Of a stretch of 64,000 nucleotides of DNA, positions 13,285 through 25,934 are shown piece by piece. The position numbers and the translations under genes were made by a program. A model generated the notes under the pieces. The model saw only the letters and a list, made by a program, of their open reading frames with translations. It did not search any database and was not told the origin of the DNA. Within the stretch, counting starts at the first letter, position 1. Every line of letters starts with the position of its first letter. Source of the stretch: Pristionchus mayeri (taxonomy: Eukaryota; Nematoda; Chromadorea; Rhabditida; Neodiplogasteridae); the NCBI GenBank assembly GCA_036245805.1, contig BTRK01000002.1:868001-932000 (forward strand). The letters run 5' to 3'.

Positions 13285-16170
13285 GAGAAAGGGCCCTAGA
13301 TTTTCTAGAGTAGAAAGGACCCTATATTTTCTAGAGGAGAAAGGGCCCTAGATTGTCTAGAGGAGAGAGGGCCCTAGATTGTCCAGATGAGAAAGGGCCC
13401 TAAATTGTCTAGAGGAGAAAGGACCCTAGATTGTCTAGAGGAGAAAGGACCCTAGATTGTCCAGATGAGAAAGGGTCCTAGATTGTCTAGGGGAGGAAGG
13501 ACCCTAGATTGTCCAGATGAGAAAGGGCCCTAAATTGTCTAGAGGAGAAAGGACCCTAGATTGTCTAGAGGAGAAAGGGCCCTAGATTGTCTAGAGGAGA
13601 AAGGACCCTAGATTGTCCAGATGAGAAAGGGTCCTAGATTGTCTAGGGGAGGAAGGACCCTAGATTGTCCAGATGAGAAAGGGCCCTAAATTGTCTAGAG
13701 GAGAAAGGACCCTAGATTGTCTAGAGGAGAAAGGGCCCTAGATTCTCTAGAGGAGAAAGGACCCTAGACTGTCTAGAGGAGAAAGGGCCCTAGATTGTCC
13801 AGATGAGAAAGGGGCCTAAATTGTCTAGAGGAGAAAGGGCCCTAGATTCTCTAGAGGAGAAAGGGCCCTAGATTGTCTAGAGGAGAAAGGGCCCTAGATT
13901 GTCTAGAGGAGAAAGGACCCTAGATTGTCTAGACGAGAAATGGCCCTAGATTGTCTAGAGGAGAAAGGACCCTAGATTGTCTAGAGGAGAAAGGACCCTA
14001 GATTGTCTAGATGAGAAAGGGCCCTAGATTGTCTAGATGAGAAAGGTCCCTAGATCGTCTAGAGGAGAAAGGGCCCTAGATTCTCTAGAGGAGAAAGGAC
14101 CCTAGATTGTCTAGAGGAGAAAGGACCCTAGATTGTCTAGAGGAGAAAGGGCCCTAGATTTTCTAGAGGAGAAAGGACCCTATATTTTCTAGAGGAGAAA
14201 GGGCCCTAGATTGTCTAGAGGAGAGAGGGCCCTAGATTGTCCAGATGAGAAAGGGCCCTAAATTGTCTAGAGGAGAAAGGACCCTAGATTGTCTAGAGGA
14301 GAAAGGACCCTAGATTGTCCAGATGAGAAAGGGTCCTAGATTGTCTAGGGGAGGAAGGACCCTAGATTGTCCAGATGAGAAAGGGCCCTAAATTGTCTAG
14401 AGGAGAAAGGACCCTAGATTGTCTAGAGGAGAAAGGGCCCTAGATTCTCTAGAGGAGAAAGGACCCTAGACTGTCTAGAGGAGAAAGGGCCCTAGATTGT
14501 CCAGATGAGAAAGGGGCCTAAATTGTCTAGAGGAGAAAGGGCCCTAGATTCTCTAGAGGAGAAAGGGCCCTAGATTGTCTAGAGGAGAAAGGGCCCTAGA
14601 TTGTCTAGAGGAGAAAGGACCCTAGATTGTCTAGACGAGAAATGGCCCTAGATTGTCTAGAGGAGAAAGGACCCTAGATTGTCTAGAGGAGAAAGGACCC
14701 TAGATTGTCTAGATGAGAAAGGGCCCTAGATTGTCTAGATGAGAAAGGTCCCTAGATCGTCTAGAGGAGAAAGGGCCCTAGATTCTCTAGAGGAGAAAGG
14801 ACCCTAGATTGTCTAGAGGAGAAAGGACCCTAGATTGTCTAGAGGAGAAAGGGCCCTAGATTTTCTAGAGGAGAAAGGACCCTATATTTTCTAGAGGAGA
14901 AAGGGCCCTAGATTGTCTAGAGGAGAGAGGGCCCTAGATTGTCCAGATGAGAAAGGGCCCTAAATTGTCTAGAGGAGAAAGGACCCTAGATTGTCTAGAG
15001 GAGAAAGGACCCTAGATTGTCCAGATGAGAAAGGGTCCTAGATTGTCTAGGGGAGGAAGGACCCTAGATTGTCCAGATGAGAAAGGGCCCTAAATTGTCT
15101 AGAGGAGAAAGGACCCTAGATTGTCTAGAGGAGAAAGGGCCCTAGATTCTCTAGAGGAGAAAGGACCCTAGACTGTCTAGAGGAGAAAGGGCCCTAGATT
15201 GTCCAGATGAGAAAGGGGCCTAAATTGTCTAGAGGAGAAAGGGCCCTAGATTGTCTAGAGGAGAAAGGACCCTAGATTGTCTAGAGGAGAAAGGATCCTA
15301 GATTGTTTAGAGGAGAAAGGACCCTAGATCGTCTAGAGGAGAAAGGGCCCTAGATTGTCTAGAGGAGAAAGGGCCCTAGATTGTCTTGAGGAGAAAGGAC
15401 CCTATATTGTCTAGAGGAGAAAGGGCCCTAGATTGTCTAGAGGAGAAAGGGCCCTAAATTGTCTAGAGGAGAAAGGACCCTAGATTGTCTAGAGGAGAAA
15501 GGACACTAGATTATCCAGATGAGAAAGGACCCTAGATTGTCTAGAGGAGAAAGGACCCTAGATTGTCTAGATGAGAAAGGACCCTAGATTGTCTAGATGA
15601 GAAAGGTCCCTAGATTGTCTAGAGATGAAAGGACCCTAGATTGTCTAGAGGAGAAAGGACCCTAGATTGTCTAGATGAGAAAGGTCCCTAGATCGTCTAG
15701 AGGAGAAAGGGCCCTAGATTGTCTAGAGGAGAAAGGACCCTAGATTGTCTAGATGAGAAAGGTCCCTAGATCGTCTAGAGGAGAAAGGGCCCTAGATTCT
15801 CTAGAGGAGAAAGGACCCTAGATTGTCTAGAGGAGAAAGGGCCCTAGATTGTCTAGAGGAGAAAGGACCCTATATTGTCTAGAGGAGAAAGGGCCCTAGA
15901 TTGTCTAGAGGAGAAAAGGCCCTAGATTGTCCAGATGAGAAAGGGCCCTAAATTGTCTAGAGGAGAAAGGACCCTAGATTGTCTAGAGGAGAAAGGACCC
16001 TAGATTGTCTAGAGGAGAAAGGACCCTAGATTGTCCAGATGAGAAAGGACCCTAGATTGTCTAGAGGAGAAATGGCCCTAGATTGTCTAGAGGAGAAAGG
16101 ACCCTAGATTGTCTAGAGGAGAAAGGACCCTAGATTGTCTGGAGGAGAAAGGACCCTAGATTGTCTAGAG
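13285..16170 (+). repeat. 2886-bp (111-mer) tandem duplication, second copy
   Basis: Markers sit at 13307 (GAGTAGAAA), 13487, 13643, 14345 and 15047 (AGGGGAGG) and 15501 (GGACACTAGATTATCC), each exactly 2886 from the first copy. The rare GGACAC/GATTATCC double variant is absent from the equivalent places near 7.03 kb and 52.28 kb, so it arose before this duplication and after the split from those copies. Identity ends near 16170, where GAGAAAAGGCCC replaces GAGAAAGGGCCC. Confidence 0.85.
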
Positions 16171-16306
16171 GAGAAAAGGCCCTAGATTGTCCAGATGAGA
16201 AAGGGCCCTAGATTTTCTAGAGGAGAAAGGACCCTAGATTGTCTAGAGGAGAAAGGACCCTAGATTGTCTAGAGGAGAAAGGACCCTAGATTGTCCAGAT
16301 GAGAAA

Positions 16307-17316
16307 GGACCCTAGATTGTCTAGAGGAGAAATGGCCCTAGATTGTCTAGAGGAGAAAGGACCCTAGATTGTCTAGAGGAGAAAGGACCCTAGATTGTCT
16401 GGAGGAGAAAGGACCCTAGATTGTCTAGAGGTGAAAGGACCCTAGATTGTCTAGAGGAGAAATGGCCCTAGATTGTCTAGAGGAGAAAGGACCCTAGATT
16501 GTCTAGAGGAGAAAGGACCCTAGATTGTCTGGAGGAGAAAGGACCCTAGATTGTCTAGAGGTGAAAGGGCCCTAAATTGTCTAGAGGAGAAAGGACCCTA
16601 GATTGTCTAGAGGAGAAAGGACCCTAGATTGTCTAGAGGAGAAAGGACCCTAGATTGTCCAGATGAGAAAGGACCCTAGATTGTCTAGAGGAGAAATGGC
16701 CCTAGATTGTCTAGAGGAGAAAGGACCCTAGATTGTCTAGAGGAGAAAGGACCCTAGATTGTCTGGAGGAGAAAGGACCCTAGATTGTCTAGAGGAGAAA
16801 AGGCCCTAGATTGTCCAGATGAGAAAGGGCCCTAGATTTTCTAGAGGAGAAAGGACCCTAGATTGTCTAGAGGAGAAAGGACCCTAGATTGTCCAGATGA
16901 GAAAGGACCCTAGATTGTCTAGAGGAGAAATGGCCCTAGATTGTCTAGAGGAGAAAGGACCCTAGATTGTCTAGAGGAGAAAGGACCCTAGATTGTCTGG
17001 AGGAGAAAGGACCCTAGATTGTCTAGAGGTGAAAGGACCCTAGATTGTCTAGAGGAGAAATGGCCCTAGATTGTCTAGAGGAGAAAGGACCCTAGATTGT
17101 CTAGAGGAGAAAGGACCCTAGATTGTCTGGAGGAGAAAGGACCCTAGATTGTCTAGAGGTGAAAGGACCCTAGATTGTCTAGAGGAGAAATGGCCCTAGA
17201 TTGTCTAGAGGAGAAAGGACCCTAGATTGTCTAGAGGAGAAAGGACCCTAGATTGTCTAGAGGAGAAAGGACCCTAGATTGTCTGGAGGAGAAAGGGCCC
17301 TAGATTTTCTAGAGGA
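16307..17316 (+). repeat. 130-bp five-monomer blocks, two clusters
   Basis: TGGCCC monomers start at 16333 and 16463, then at 16931, 17061 and 17191, with 130-bp spacing in each cluster. Each is followed by plain, GTCTGGAGG and GAGGTGAAA monomers. The last cycle has one extra plain monomer before it leaves through GATTTTCT and CCCTATATTTT. Between the clusters lie GTCCAGATG and GAGAAAAGGCCC monomers. Confidence 0.8.
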
Positions 17317-18907
17317 GAAAGGACCCTATATTTTCTAGAGGAGAAAGGGCCCTAGATTGTCTAGAGGAGAAAGGGCCCTAGATTGTCTAGAGGAGAAAGG
17401 ACCCTAGATTGTCTAGACGAGAAATGGCCCTAGATTGTCTAGAGGAGAAAGGACCCTAGATTGTCTAGAGGAGAAAGGACCCTAGATTGTCTAGATGAGA
17501 AAGGGCCCTAGATTGTCTAGAGGAGAAAGGACCCTAGATTGTCTAGATGAGAAAGGTCCCTAGATCGTCTAGAGGAGAAAGGGCCCTAGATTCTCTAGAG
17601 GAGAAAGGACCCTAGATTGTCTAGAGGAGAAAGGGCCCTAGATTTTCTAGAGGAGAAAGGACCCTATATTTTCTAGAGGAGAAAGGGCCCTAGATTGTCT
17701 AGAGGAGAAAGGGCCCTAGATTGTCCAGATGAGAAAGGGCCCTAAATTGTCTAGAGGAGAAAGGACCCTAGATTGTCTAGAGGAGAAAGGGCCCTAGATT
17801 CTCTAGAGGAGAAAGGACCCTAGATTGTCTAGAGGAGAAAGGGCCCTAGATTGTCCAGATGAGAAAGGGGCCTAAATTGTCTAGAGGAGAAAGGGCCCTA
17901 GATTGTCTAGAGGAGAAAGGACCCTAGATTGTCTAGAGGAGAAAGGACCCTATATTGTCTAGAGGAGAAAGGGCCCTATATTGTCTAGAGGAGAAAGGGC
18001 CCTAGATTGTCCCAGATGAGAAAGGGCCCTAAATTGTCTAGAGGAGAAAGGACCCTAGATTGTCTAGAGGAGAAAGGACCCTAGATTGTCTAGAGGAGAA
18101 AGGACCCTAGATTGTCCAGATGAGAAAGGACCCTAGATTGTCTAGAGGAGAAAGGACCCTAGATTGTCTAGATGAGAAAGGACCCTAGATTGTCTAGATG
18201 AGAAAGGTCCCTAGATTGTCTAGAGATGAAAGGACCCTAGATTGTCTAGAGGAGAAAGGACCCTAGATTGTCTAGATGAGAAAGGTCCCTAGATCGTCTA
18301 GAGGAGAAAGGGCCCTAGATTGTCTAGAGGAGAAAGGACCCTAGATTGTCTAGATGAGAAAGGTCCCTAGATCGTCTAGAGGAGAAAGGGCCCTAGATTC
18401 TCTAGAGGAGAAAGGACCCTAGATTGTCTAGAGGAGAAAGGGCCCTAGATTGTCTAGAGGAGAAAGGACCCTATATTGTCTAGAGGAGAAAGGGCCCTAG
18501 ATTGTCTAGAGGAGAAAAGGCCCTAGATTGTCCAGATGAGAAAGGGCCCTAAATTGTCTAGAGGAGAAAGGACCCTAGATTGTCTAGAGGAGAAAGGACC
18601 CTAGATTGTCTAGAGGAGAAAGGACCCTAGATTGTCCAGATGAGAAAGGACCCTAGATTGTCTAGAGGAGAAATGGCCCTAGATTGTCTAGAGGAGAAAG
18701 GACCCTAGATTGTCTAGAGGAGAAAGGACCCTAGATTGTCTGGAGGAGAAAGGACCCTAGATTGTCTAGAGGAGAAAAGGCACTAGATTGTCCAGATGAG
18801 AAAGGGCCCTAGATTTTCTAGAGGAGAAAGGACCCTAGATTGTCTAGAGGAGAAAGGACCCTAGATTGTCTAGAGGAGAAAGGACCCTAGATTGTCCAGA
18901 TGAGAAA

Positions 18908-19323
18908 GGACCCTAGATTGTCTAGAGGAGAAATGGCCCTAGATTGTCTAGAGGAGAAAGGACCCTAGATTGTCTAGAGGAGAAAGGACCCTAGATTGTC
19001 TGGAGGAGAAAGGACCCTAGATTGTCTAGAGGTGAAAGGACCCTAGATTGTCTAGAGGAGAAATGGCCCTAGATTGTCTAGAGGAGAAAGGACCCTAGAT
19101 TGTCTAGAGGAGAAAGGACCCTAGATTGTCTGGAGGAGAAAGGACCCTAGATTGTCTAGAGGTGAAAGGACCCTAGATTGTCTAGAGGAGAAATGGCCCT
19201 AGATTGTCTAGAGGAGAAAGGACCCTAGATTGTCTAGAGGAGAAAGGACCCTAGATTGTCTGGAGGAGAAAGGGCCCTAGATTTTCTAGAGGAGAAAGGA
19301 CCCTATATTTTCTAGAGGAGAAA
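18908..19323 (+). repeat. 130-bp five-monomer block, copy of 2604-3019
   Basis: TGGCCC monomers start at 18934, 19064 and 19194. The third cycle leaves through GATTTTCT and CCCTATATTTT as in the other cassettes. The offset to 2630 is 16304, the same as for the GACGAG monomer and the 27-bp monomer downstream, so a segment of about 1.3 kb moved as one piece. Confidence 0.8.
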
Positions 19324-20104
19324 GGGCCCTAGATTGTCTAGAGGAGAAAGGGCCCTAGATTGTCTAGAGGAGAAAGGACCCTAGATTGTCTAGACGAGAA
19401 ATGGCCCTAGATTGTCTAGAGGAGAAAGGACCCTAGATTGTCTAGAGGAGAAAGGACCCTAGATTGTCTAGATGAGAAAGGGCCCTAGATTGTCTAGAGG
19501 AGAAAGGACCCTAGATTGTCTAGATGAGAAAGGTCCCTAGATCGTCTAGAGGAGAAAGGGCCCTAGATTCTCTAGAGGAGAAAGGACCCTAGATTGTCTA
19601 GAGGAGAAAGGGCCCTAGATTTTCTAGAGGAGAAAGGACCCTATATTTTCTAGAGGAGAAAGGGCCCTAGATTGTCTAGAGGAGAAAGGGCCCTAGATTG
19701 TCCAGATGAGAAAGGGCCCTAAATTGTCTAGAGGAGAAAGGACCCTAGATTGTCTAGAGGAGAAAGGGCCCTAGATTCTCTAGAGGAGAAAGGACCCTAG
19801 ATTGTCTAGAGGAGAAAGGGCCCTAGATTGTCCAGATGAGAAAGGGGCCTAAATTGTCTAGAGGAGAAAGGGACCTAGATTGTCTAGAGGAGAAAGGACC
19901 CTAGATTGTCTAGAGGAGAAAGGACCCTATATTGTCTAGAGGAGAAAGGGCCCTATATTGTCTAGAGGAGAAAGGGCCCTAGATTGTCCCAGATGAGAAA
20001 GGGCCCTAAATTGTCTAGAGGAGAAAGGACCCTAGATTGTCTAGAGGAGAAAGGACCCTAGATTGTCTAGAGGAGAAAGGACCCTAGATTGTCCAGATGA
20101 GAAA

Positions 20105-20624
20105 GGACCCTAGATTGTCTAGATGAGAAAGGACCCTAGATTGTCTAGATGAGAAAGGTCCCTAGATTGTCTAGAGGAGAAAGGACCCTAGATTGTCTGG
20201 AGGAGAAAGGACCCTAGATTGTCTAGAGGTGAAAGGACCCTAGATTGTCTAGAGGAGAAATGGCCCTAGATTGTCTAGAGGAGAAAGGACCCTAGATTGT
20301 CTAGAGGAGAAAGGACCCTAGATTGTCTGGAGGAGAAAGGGCCCTAGATTTTCTAGAGGAGAAAGGACCCTAGATTGTCTAGATGAGAAAGGACCCTAGA
20401 TTGTCTAGATGAGAAAGGTCCCTAGATTGTCTAGAGGAGAAAGGACCCTAGATTGTCTGGAGGAGAAAGGACCCTAGATTGTCTAGAGGTGAAAGGACCC
20501 TAGATTGTCTAGAGGAGAAATGGCCCTAGATTGTCTAGAGGAGAAAGGACCCTAGATTGTCTAGAGGAGAAAGGACCCTAGATTGTCTGGAGGAGAAAGG
20601 GCCCTAGATTTTCTAGAGGAGAAA
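20105..20624 (+). repeat. 260-bp (10-mer) tandem duplication
   Basis: Ten monomers, including two GTCTAGATG, one GGTCCC, GTCTGGAGG, GAGGTGAAA, TGGCCC and GATTTTCT, occur twice in a row, 260 bp apart. The distant copy at about 50.1-50.4 kb has this stretch once. That loss, plus one extra monomer near 50.53 kb, accounts exactly for the change of offset from 30075 to 29841 across it. The duplication is therefore private to this copy and later than the ~30-kb duplication. Confidence 0.8.
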
Positions 20625-20629
20625 GGACC

Positions 20630-21490
20630 CTATATTTTCTAGAGGAGAAAGGGCCCTAGATTGTCTAGAGGAGAAAGGGCCCTAGATTGTCTAGAGGAGA
20701 AAGGACCCTAGATTGTCTAGACGAGAAATGGCCCTAGATTGTCTAGAGGAGAAAGGACCCTAGATAGTCTAGAGGAGAAAGGACCCTAGATTGTCTAGAT
20801 GAGAAAGGGCCCTAGATTGTCTAGAGGAGAAAGGACCCTAGATTGTCTAGATGAGAAAGGTCCCTAGATCGTCTAGAGGAGAAAGGGCCCTAGATTCTCT
20901 AGAGGAGAAAGGACCCTAGATTGTCTAGAGGAGAAAGGACCCTAGATTGTCTAGAGGAGAAAGGGCCCTAGATTTTCTAGAGTAGAAAGGACCCTATATT
21001 TTCTAGAGGAGAAAGGGCCCTAGATTGTCTAGAGGAGAGAGGGCCCTAGATTGTCCAGATGAGAAAGGGCCCTAAATTGTCTAGAGGAGAAAGGACCCTA
21101 GATTGTCTAGAGGAGAAAGGACCCTAGATTGTCCAGATGAGAAAGGGTCCTAGATTGTCTAGGGGAGGAAGGACCCTAGATTGTCCAGATGAGAAAGGGC
21201 CCTAAATTGTCTAGAGGAGAAAGGACCCTAGATTGTCTAGAGGAGAAAGGGCCCTAGATTGTCTAGAGGAGAAAGGACCCTAGATTGTCCAGATGAGAAA
21301 GGGTCCTAGATTGTCTAGGGGAGGAAGGACCCTAGATTGTCCAGATGAGAAAGGGCCCTAAATTGTCTAGAGGAGAAAGGACCCTAGATTGTCTAGAGGA
21401 GAAAGGGCCCTAGATTCTCTAGAGGAGAAAGGACCCTAGACTGTCTAGAGGAGAAAGGGCCCTAGATTGTCCAGATGAGAAAGGGGCCTA
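20630..21490 (+). repeat. copy of 10.07-10.93 kb with AGGGGAGG markers
   Basis: The GATAGTC monomer (20764), the GAGTAGAAA monomer (near 20977) and AGGGGAGG markers (21159, 21315) match 10206, 10419, 10601 and 10757 at a constant 10558. That is 406 monomers plus two bases from the two intervening 27-bp monomers. The same segment recurs at about 50.5-51.4 kb (50605, 51000, 51156). After 21490 the order departs from that of 10.93 kb. Confidence 0.8.
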
Positions 21491-24400
21491 AATTGTCTAG
21501 AGGAGAAAGGACCCTAGATTGTCTAGAGGAGAAAGGACCCTAGATTCTCTAGAGGAGAAAGGGCCCTAGATTGTCTAGAGGAGAAAGGACCCTAGATTGT
21601 CTAGATGAGAAAGGACCCTAGATTGTCTAGATGAGAAAGGTCCCTAGATTGTCTAGAGATGAAAGGACCCTAGATTGTCTAGAGGAGAAAGGACCCTAGA
21701 TTGTCTAGATGAGAAAGGTCCCTAGATCGTCTAGAGGAGAAAGGGCCCTAGATTGTCTAGAGGAGAAAGGACCCTAGATTGTCTAGATGAGAAAGGTCCC
21801 TAGATCGTCTAGAGGAGAAAGGGCCCTAGATTCTCTAGAGGAGAAAGGACCCTAGATTGTCTAGAGGAGAAAGGGCCCTAGATTGTCTAGAGGAGAAAGG
21901 ACCCTATATTGTCTAGAGGAGAAAGGGCCCTAGATTGTCTAGAGGAGAAAAGGCCCTAGATTGTCCAGATGAGAAAGGGCCCTAAATTGTCTAGAGGAGA
22001 AAGGACCCTAGATTGTCTAGAGGAGAAAGGACCCTAGATTGTCTAGAGGAGAAAGGACCCTAGATTGTCTAGAGGAGAAAGGACCCTAGATTGTCTAGAG
22101 GAGAAAGGACCCTAGATTGTCTAGAGGAGAAAGGACCCTAGATTGTCTAGAGGAGAAAGGACCCTAGATTGTCCAGATGAGAAAGGACCCTAGATTGTCT
22201 AGAGGAGAAATGGCCCTAGATTGTCTAGAGGAGAAAGGACCCTAGATTGTCTAGAGGAGAAAGGACCCTAGATTGTCTGGAGGAGAAAGGGCCCTAGATT
22301 GTCCAGATGAGAAAGGGCCCTAAATTGTCTAGAGGAGAAAGGATCCTAGATTGTCTAGAGGAGAAAGGACCCTAGATTGTTTAGAGGAGAAAGGACCCTA
22401 GATCGTCTAGAGGAGAAAGGGCCCTAGATTCTCTAGAGGAGAAAGGACCCTAGATTGTCTAGAGGAGAAAGGGCCCTAGATTGTCTTGAGGAGAAAGGAC
22501 CCTATATTGTCTAGAGGAGAAAGGGCCCTAGATTGTCTAGAGGAGAAAGGGCCCTAGATTGTCCAGATGAGAAAGGGCCCTAAATTGTCTAGAGGAGAAA
22601 GGACCCTAGATTGTCTAGAGGAGAAAGGACCCTAGATTGTCCAGATGAGAAAGGACCCTAGATTGTCTAGAGGAGAAAAGGCCCTAGATTGTCCAGATGA
22701 GAAAGGGCCCTAAATTGTCTAGAGGAGAAAGGACCCTAGATTGTCTAGAGGAGAAAGGACCCTAGATTGTCTAGAGGAGAAAGGACCCTAGATTGTCTAG
22801 AGGAGAAAGGACCCTAGATTGTCTAGAGGAGAAAGGACCGTAGATTGTCTAGATGAGAAAGGACCCTAGATTGTCTAGAGGAGAAAGGGCCCTAGATTGT
22901 CCAGATGAGAAAGGGCCCTAAATTGTCTAGAGGAGAAAGGACCCTAGATTGTCTAGAGGAGAAAGGACCCTAGATTGTCTAGAGGAGAAAGGACCCTAGA
23001 TTGTCTAGAGGAGAAAGGGCCCTAGATTGTCCAGATGAGAAAGGGCCCTAAATTGTCTAGAGGAGAAAGGATCCTAGATTGTCTAGAGGAGAAAGGACCC
23101 TAGATTGTTTAGAGGAGAAAGGACCCTAGATCGTCTAGAGGAGAAAGGGCCCTAGATTCTCTAGAGGAGAAAGGACCCTAGATTGTCTAGAGGAGAAAGG
23201 GCCCTAGATTGTCTTGAGGAGAAAGGACCCTATATTGTCTAGAGGAGAAAGGGCCCTAGATTGTCTAGAGGAGAAAGGGCCCTAGATTGTCCAGATGAGA
23301 AAGGGCCCTAAATTGTCTAGAGGAGAAAGGACCCTAGATTGTCTAGAGGAGAAAGGACCCTAGATTGTCCAGATGAGAAAGGACCCTAGATTGTCTAGAG
23401 GAGAAAGGACCCTAGATTGTCCAGATGAGAAAGGACCCTAGATTGTCTAGAGGAGAAAGGACCCTAGATTGTCTAGATGAGAAAGGTTCCTAGATTGTCT
23501 AGAGATGAAAGGACCCTAGATTGTCTGGAGGAGAAAGGACCCTAGATTGTCTAGAGGAGAAAGGACCCTAGATTGTCTAGAGGAGAAATGGCCCTAGATT
23601 GTCTAGAGGAGAAAGGACCCTAGATTGTCTAGAGGAGAAAGAATCCTAGATTGTCCAGATGAGAAAGGGCCCTAAATTGTCTAGAGGAGAAAGGACCCTA
23701 GATTGTCTAGATGAGAAAGGACCCTAGATTGTCTAGAGGAGAAAGGGCCCTAGATTGTCCAGATGAGAAAGGGCCCTAAATTGTCTAGAGGAGAAAGGGC
23801 CCTAGATTCTCTAGAGGAGAAAGGACCCTAGATTGTCTAGAGGAGAAAGGGCCCTAGATTGTCTAGAGGAGAAAGGACCCTAGATTGTCTGGAGGAGAAA
23901 GGACCCTAGATTGTCTAGAGGAGAAATGGCCCTAGATTGTCTAGAGGAGAAAGGACCCTAGATTGTCTAGAGGAGAAAGGGCCCTAGATTGTCTAGAGGA
24001 GAAAGGACCCTATATTGTCTAGAGGAGAAAGGGCCCTAAATTGTCTAGAGGAGAAAGGACCCTAGATTGTCTAGAGGAGAAAGGACCCTAGATTGTCCAG
24101 ATGAGAAAGGACCCTAGATTGTCTAGAGGAGAAAGGACCCTATATTGTCTAGAGGAGAAAGGGCCCTAAATTGTCTAGAGGAGAAAGGACCCTAGATTGT
24201 CTAGAGGAGAAAGGACCCTAGATTGTCCAGATGAGAAAGGACCCTAGATTGTCTAGAGATGAAAGGACCCTAGATTGTCTGGAGGAGAAAGGACCCTAGA
24301 TTGTCTAGAGGAGAAAGGACCCTAGATTGTCTAGAGGAGAAATGGCCCTAGATTGTCTAGAGGAGAAAGGACCCTAGATTGTCTAGAGGAGAAAGAATCC

Positions 24401-25934
24401 TAGATTGTCTAGATGAGAAAGGGCCCTAGATTGTCTAGAGGAGAAAGGACCCTAGATTGTCTAGATGAGAAAGGTCCCTAGATCGTCTAGAGGAGAAAGG
24501 GCCCTAGATTCTCTAGAGGAGAAAGGACCCTAGATTGTCTAGAGGAGAAAGGGCCCTAGATTGTCTAGAGGAGAAAGGACCCTATATTGTCTAGAGGAGA
24601 AAGGGCCCTAGATTGTCTAGAGGAGAAAGGGCCCTAGATTGTCCAGATGAGAAAGGGCCCTAAATTGTCTAGAGGAGAAAGGACCCTAGATTGTTTAGAG
24701 GAGAAAGGACCCTAGATCGTCTAGAGGAGAAAGGGCCCTAGATTCTCTAGAGGAGAAAGGACCCTAGATTGTCTAGATGAGAAAGGTCCCTAGATCGTCT
24801 AGAGGAGAAAGGGCCCTAGATTCTCTAGAGGAGAAAGGACCCTAGATTGTCTAGAGGAGAAAGGGCCCTAGATTGTCTAGAGGAGAAAGGACCCTATATT
24901 GTCTAGAGGAGAAAGGGCCCTAGATTGTCTAGAGGAGAAAGGGCCCTAGATTGTCCAGATGAGAAAGGGCCCTAAATTGTCTAGAGGAGAAAGGACCCTA
25001 GATTGTCTAGAGGAGAAAGGACCCTATATTGTCTAGAGGAGAAAGGGCCCTAGATTGTCTAGAGGAGAAAGGGCCCTAGATTGTCCAGATGAGAAAGGGC
25101 CCTAAATTGTCTAGAGGAGAAAGGACCCTAGATTGTTTAGAGGAGAAAGGACCCTAGATCGTCTAGAGGAGAAAGGGCCCTAGATTCTCTAGAGGAGAAA
25201 GGACCCTAGATTGTCTAGATGAGAAAGGTCCCTAGATCGTCTAGAGGAGAAAGGGCCCTAGATTCTCTAGAGGAGAAAGGACCCTAGATTGTCTAGAGGA
25301 GAAAGGTCCCTAGATCGTCTAGAGGAGAAAGGGCCCTAGATTCTCTAGAGGAGAAAGGACCCTAGATTGTCTAGAGGAGAAAGGGCCCTAGATTGTCTAG
25401 AGGAGAAAGGACCCTATATTGTCTAGAGGAGAAAGGGCCCTAGATTGTCTAGAGGAGAAAGGGCCCTAGATTGTCCAGATGAGAAAGGGCCCTAAATTGT
25501 CTAGAGGAGAAAGGACCCTAGATTGTTTAGAGGAGAAAGGACCCTAGATCGTCTAGAGGAGAAAGGGCCCTAGATTCTCTAGAGGAGAAAGGACCCTAGA
25601 TTGTCTAGATGAGAAAGGTCCCTAGATCGTCTAGAGGAGAAAGGGCCCTAGATTCTCTAGAGGAGAAAGGACCCTAGATTGTCTAGAGGAGAAAGGGCCC
25701 TAGATTGTCTAGAGGAGAAAGGACCCTATATTGTCTAGAGGAGAAAGGGCCCTAGATTGTCTAGAGGAGAAAGGGCCCTAGATTGTCCAGATGAGAAAGG
25801 GCCCTAAATTGTCTAGAGGAGAAAGGACCCTAGATTGTTTAGAGGAGAAAGGACCCTAGATCGTCTAGAGGAGAAAGGGCCCTAGATTCTCTAGAGGAGA
25901 AAGGACCCTAGATTGTCTAGAGGAGAAAGGGCCC

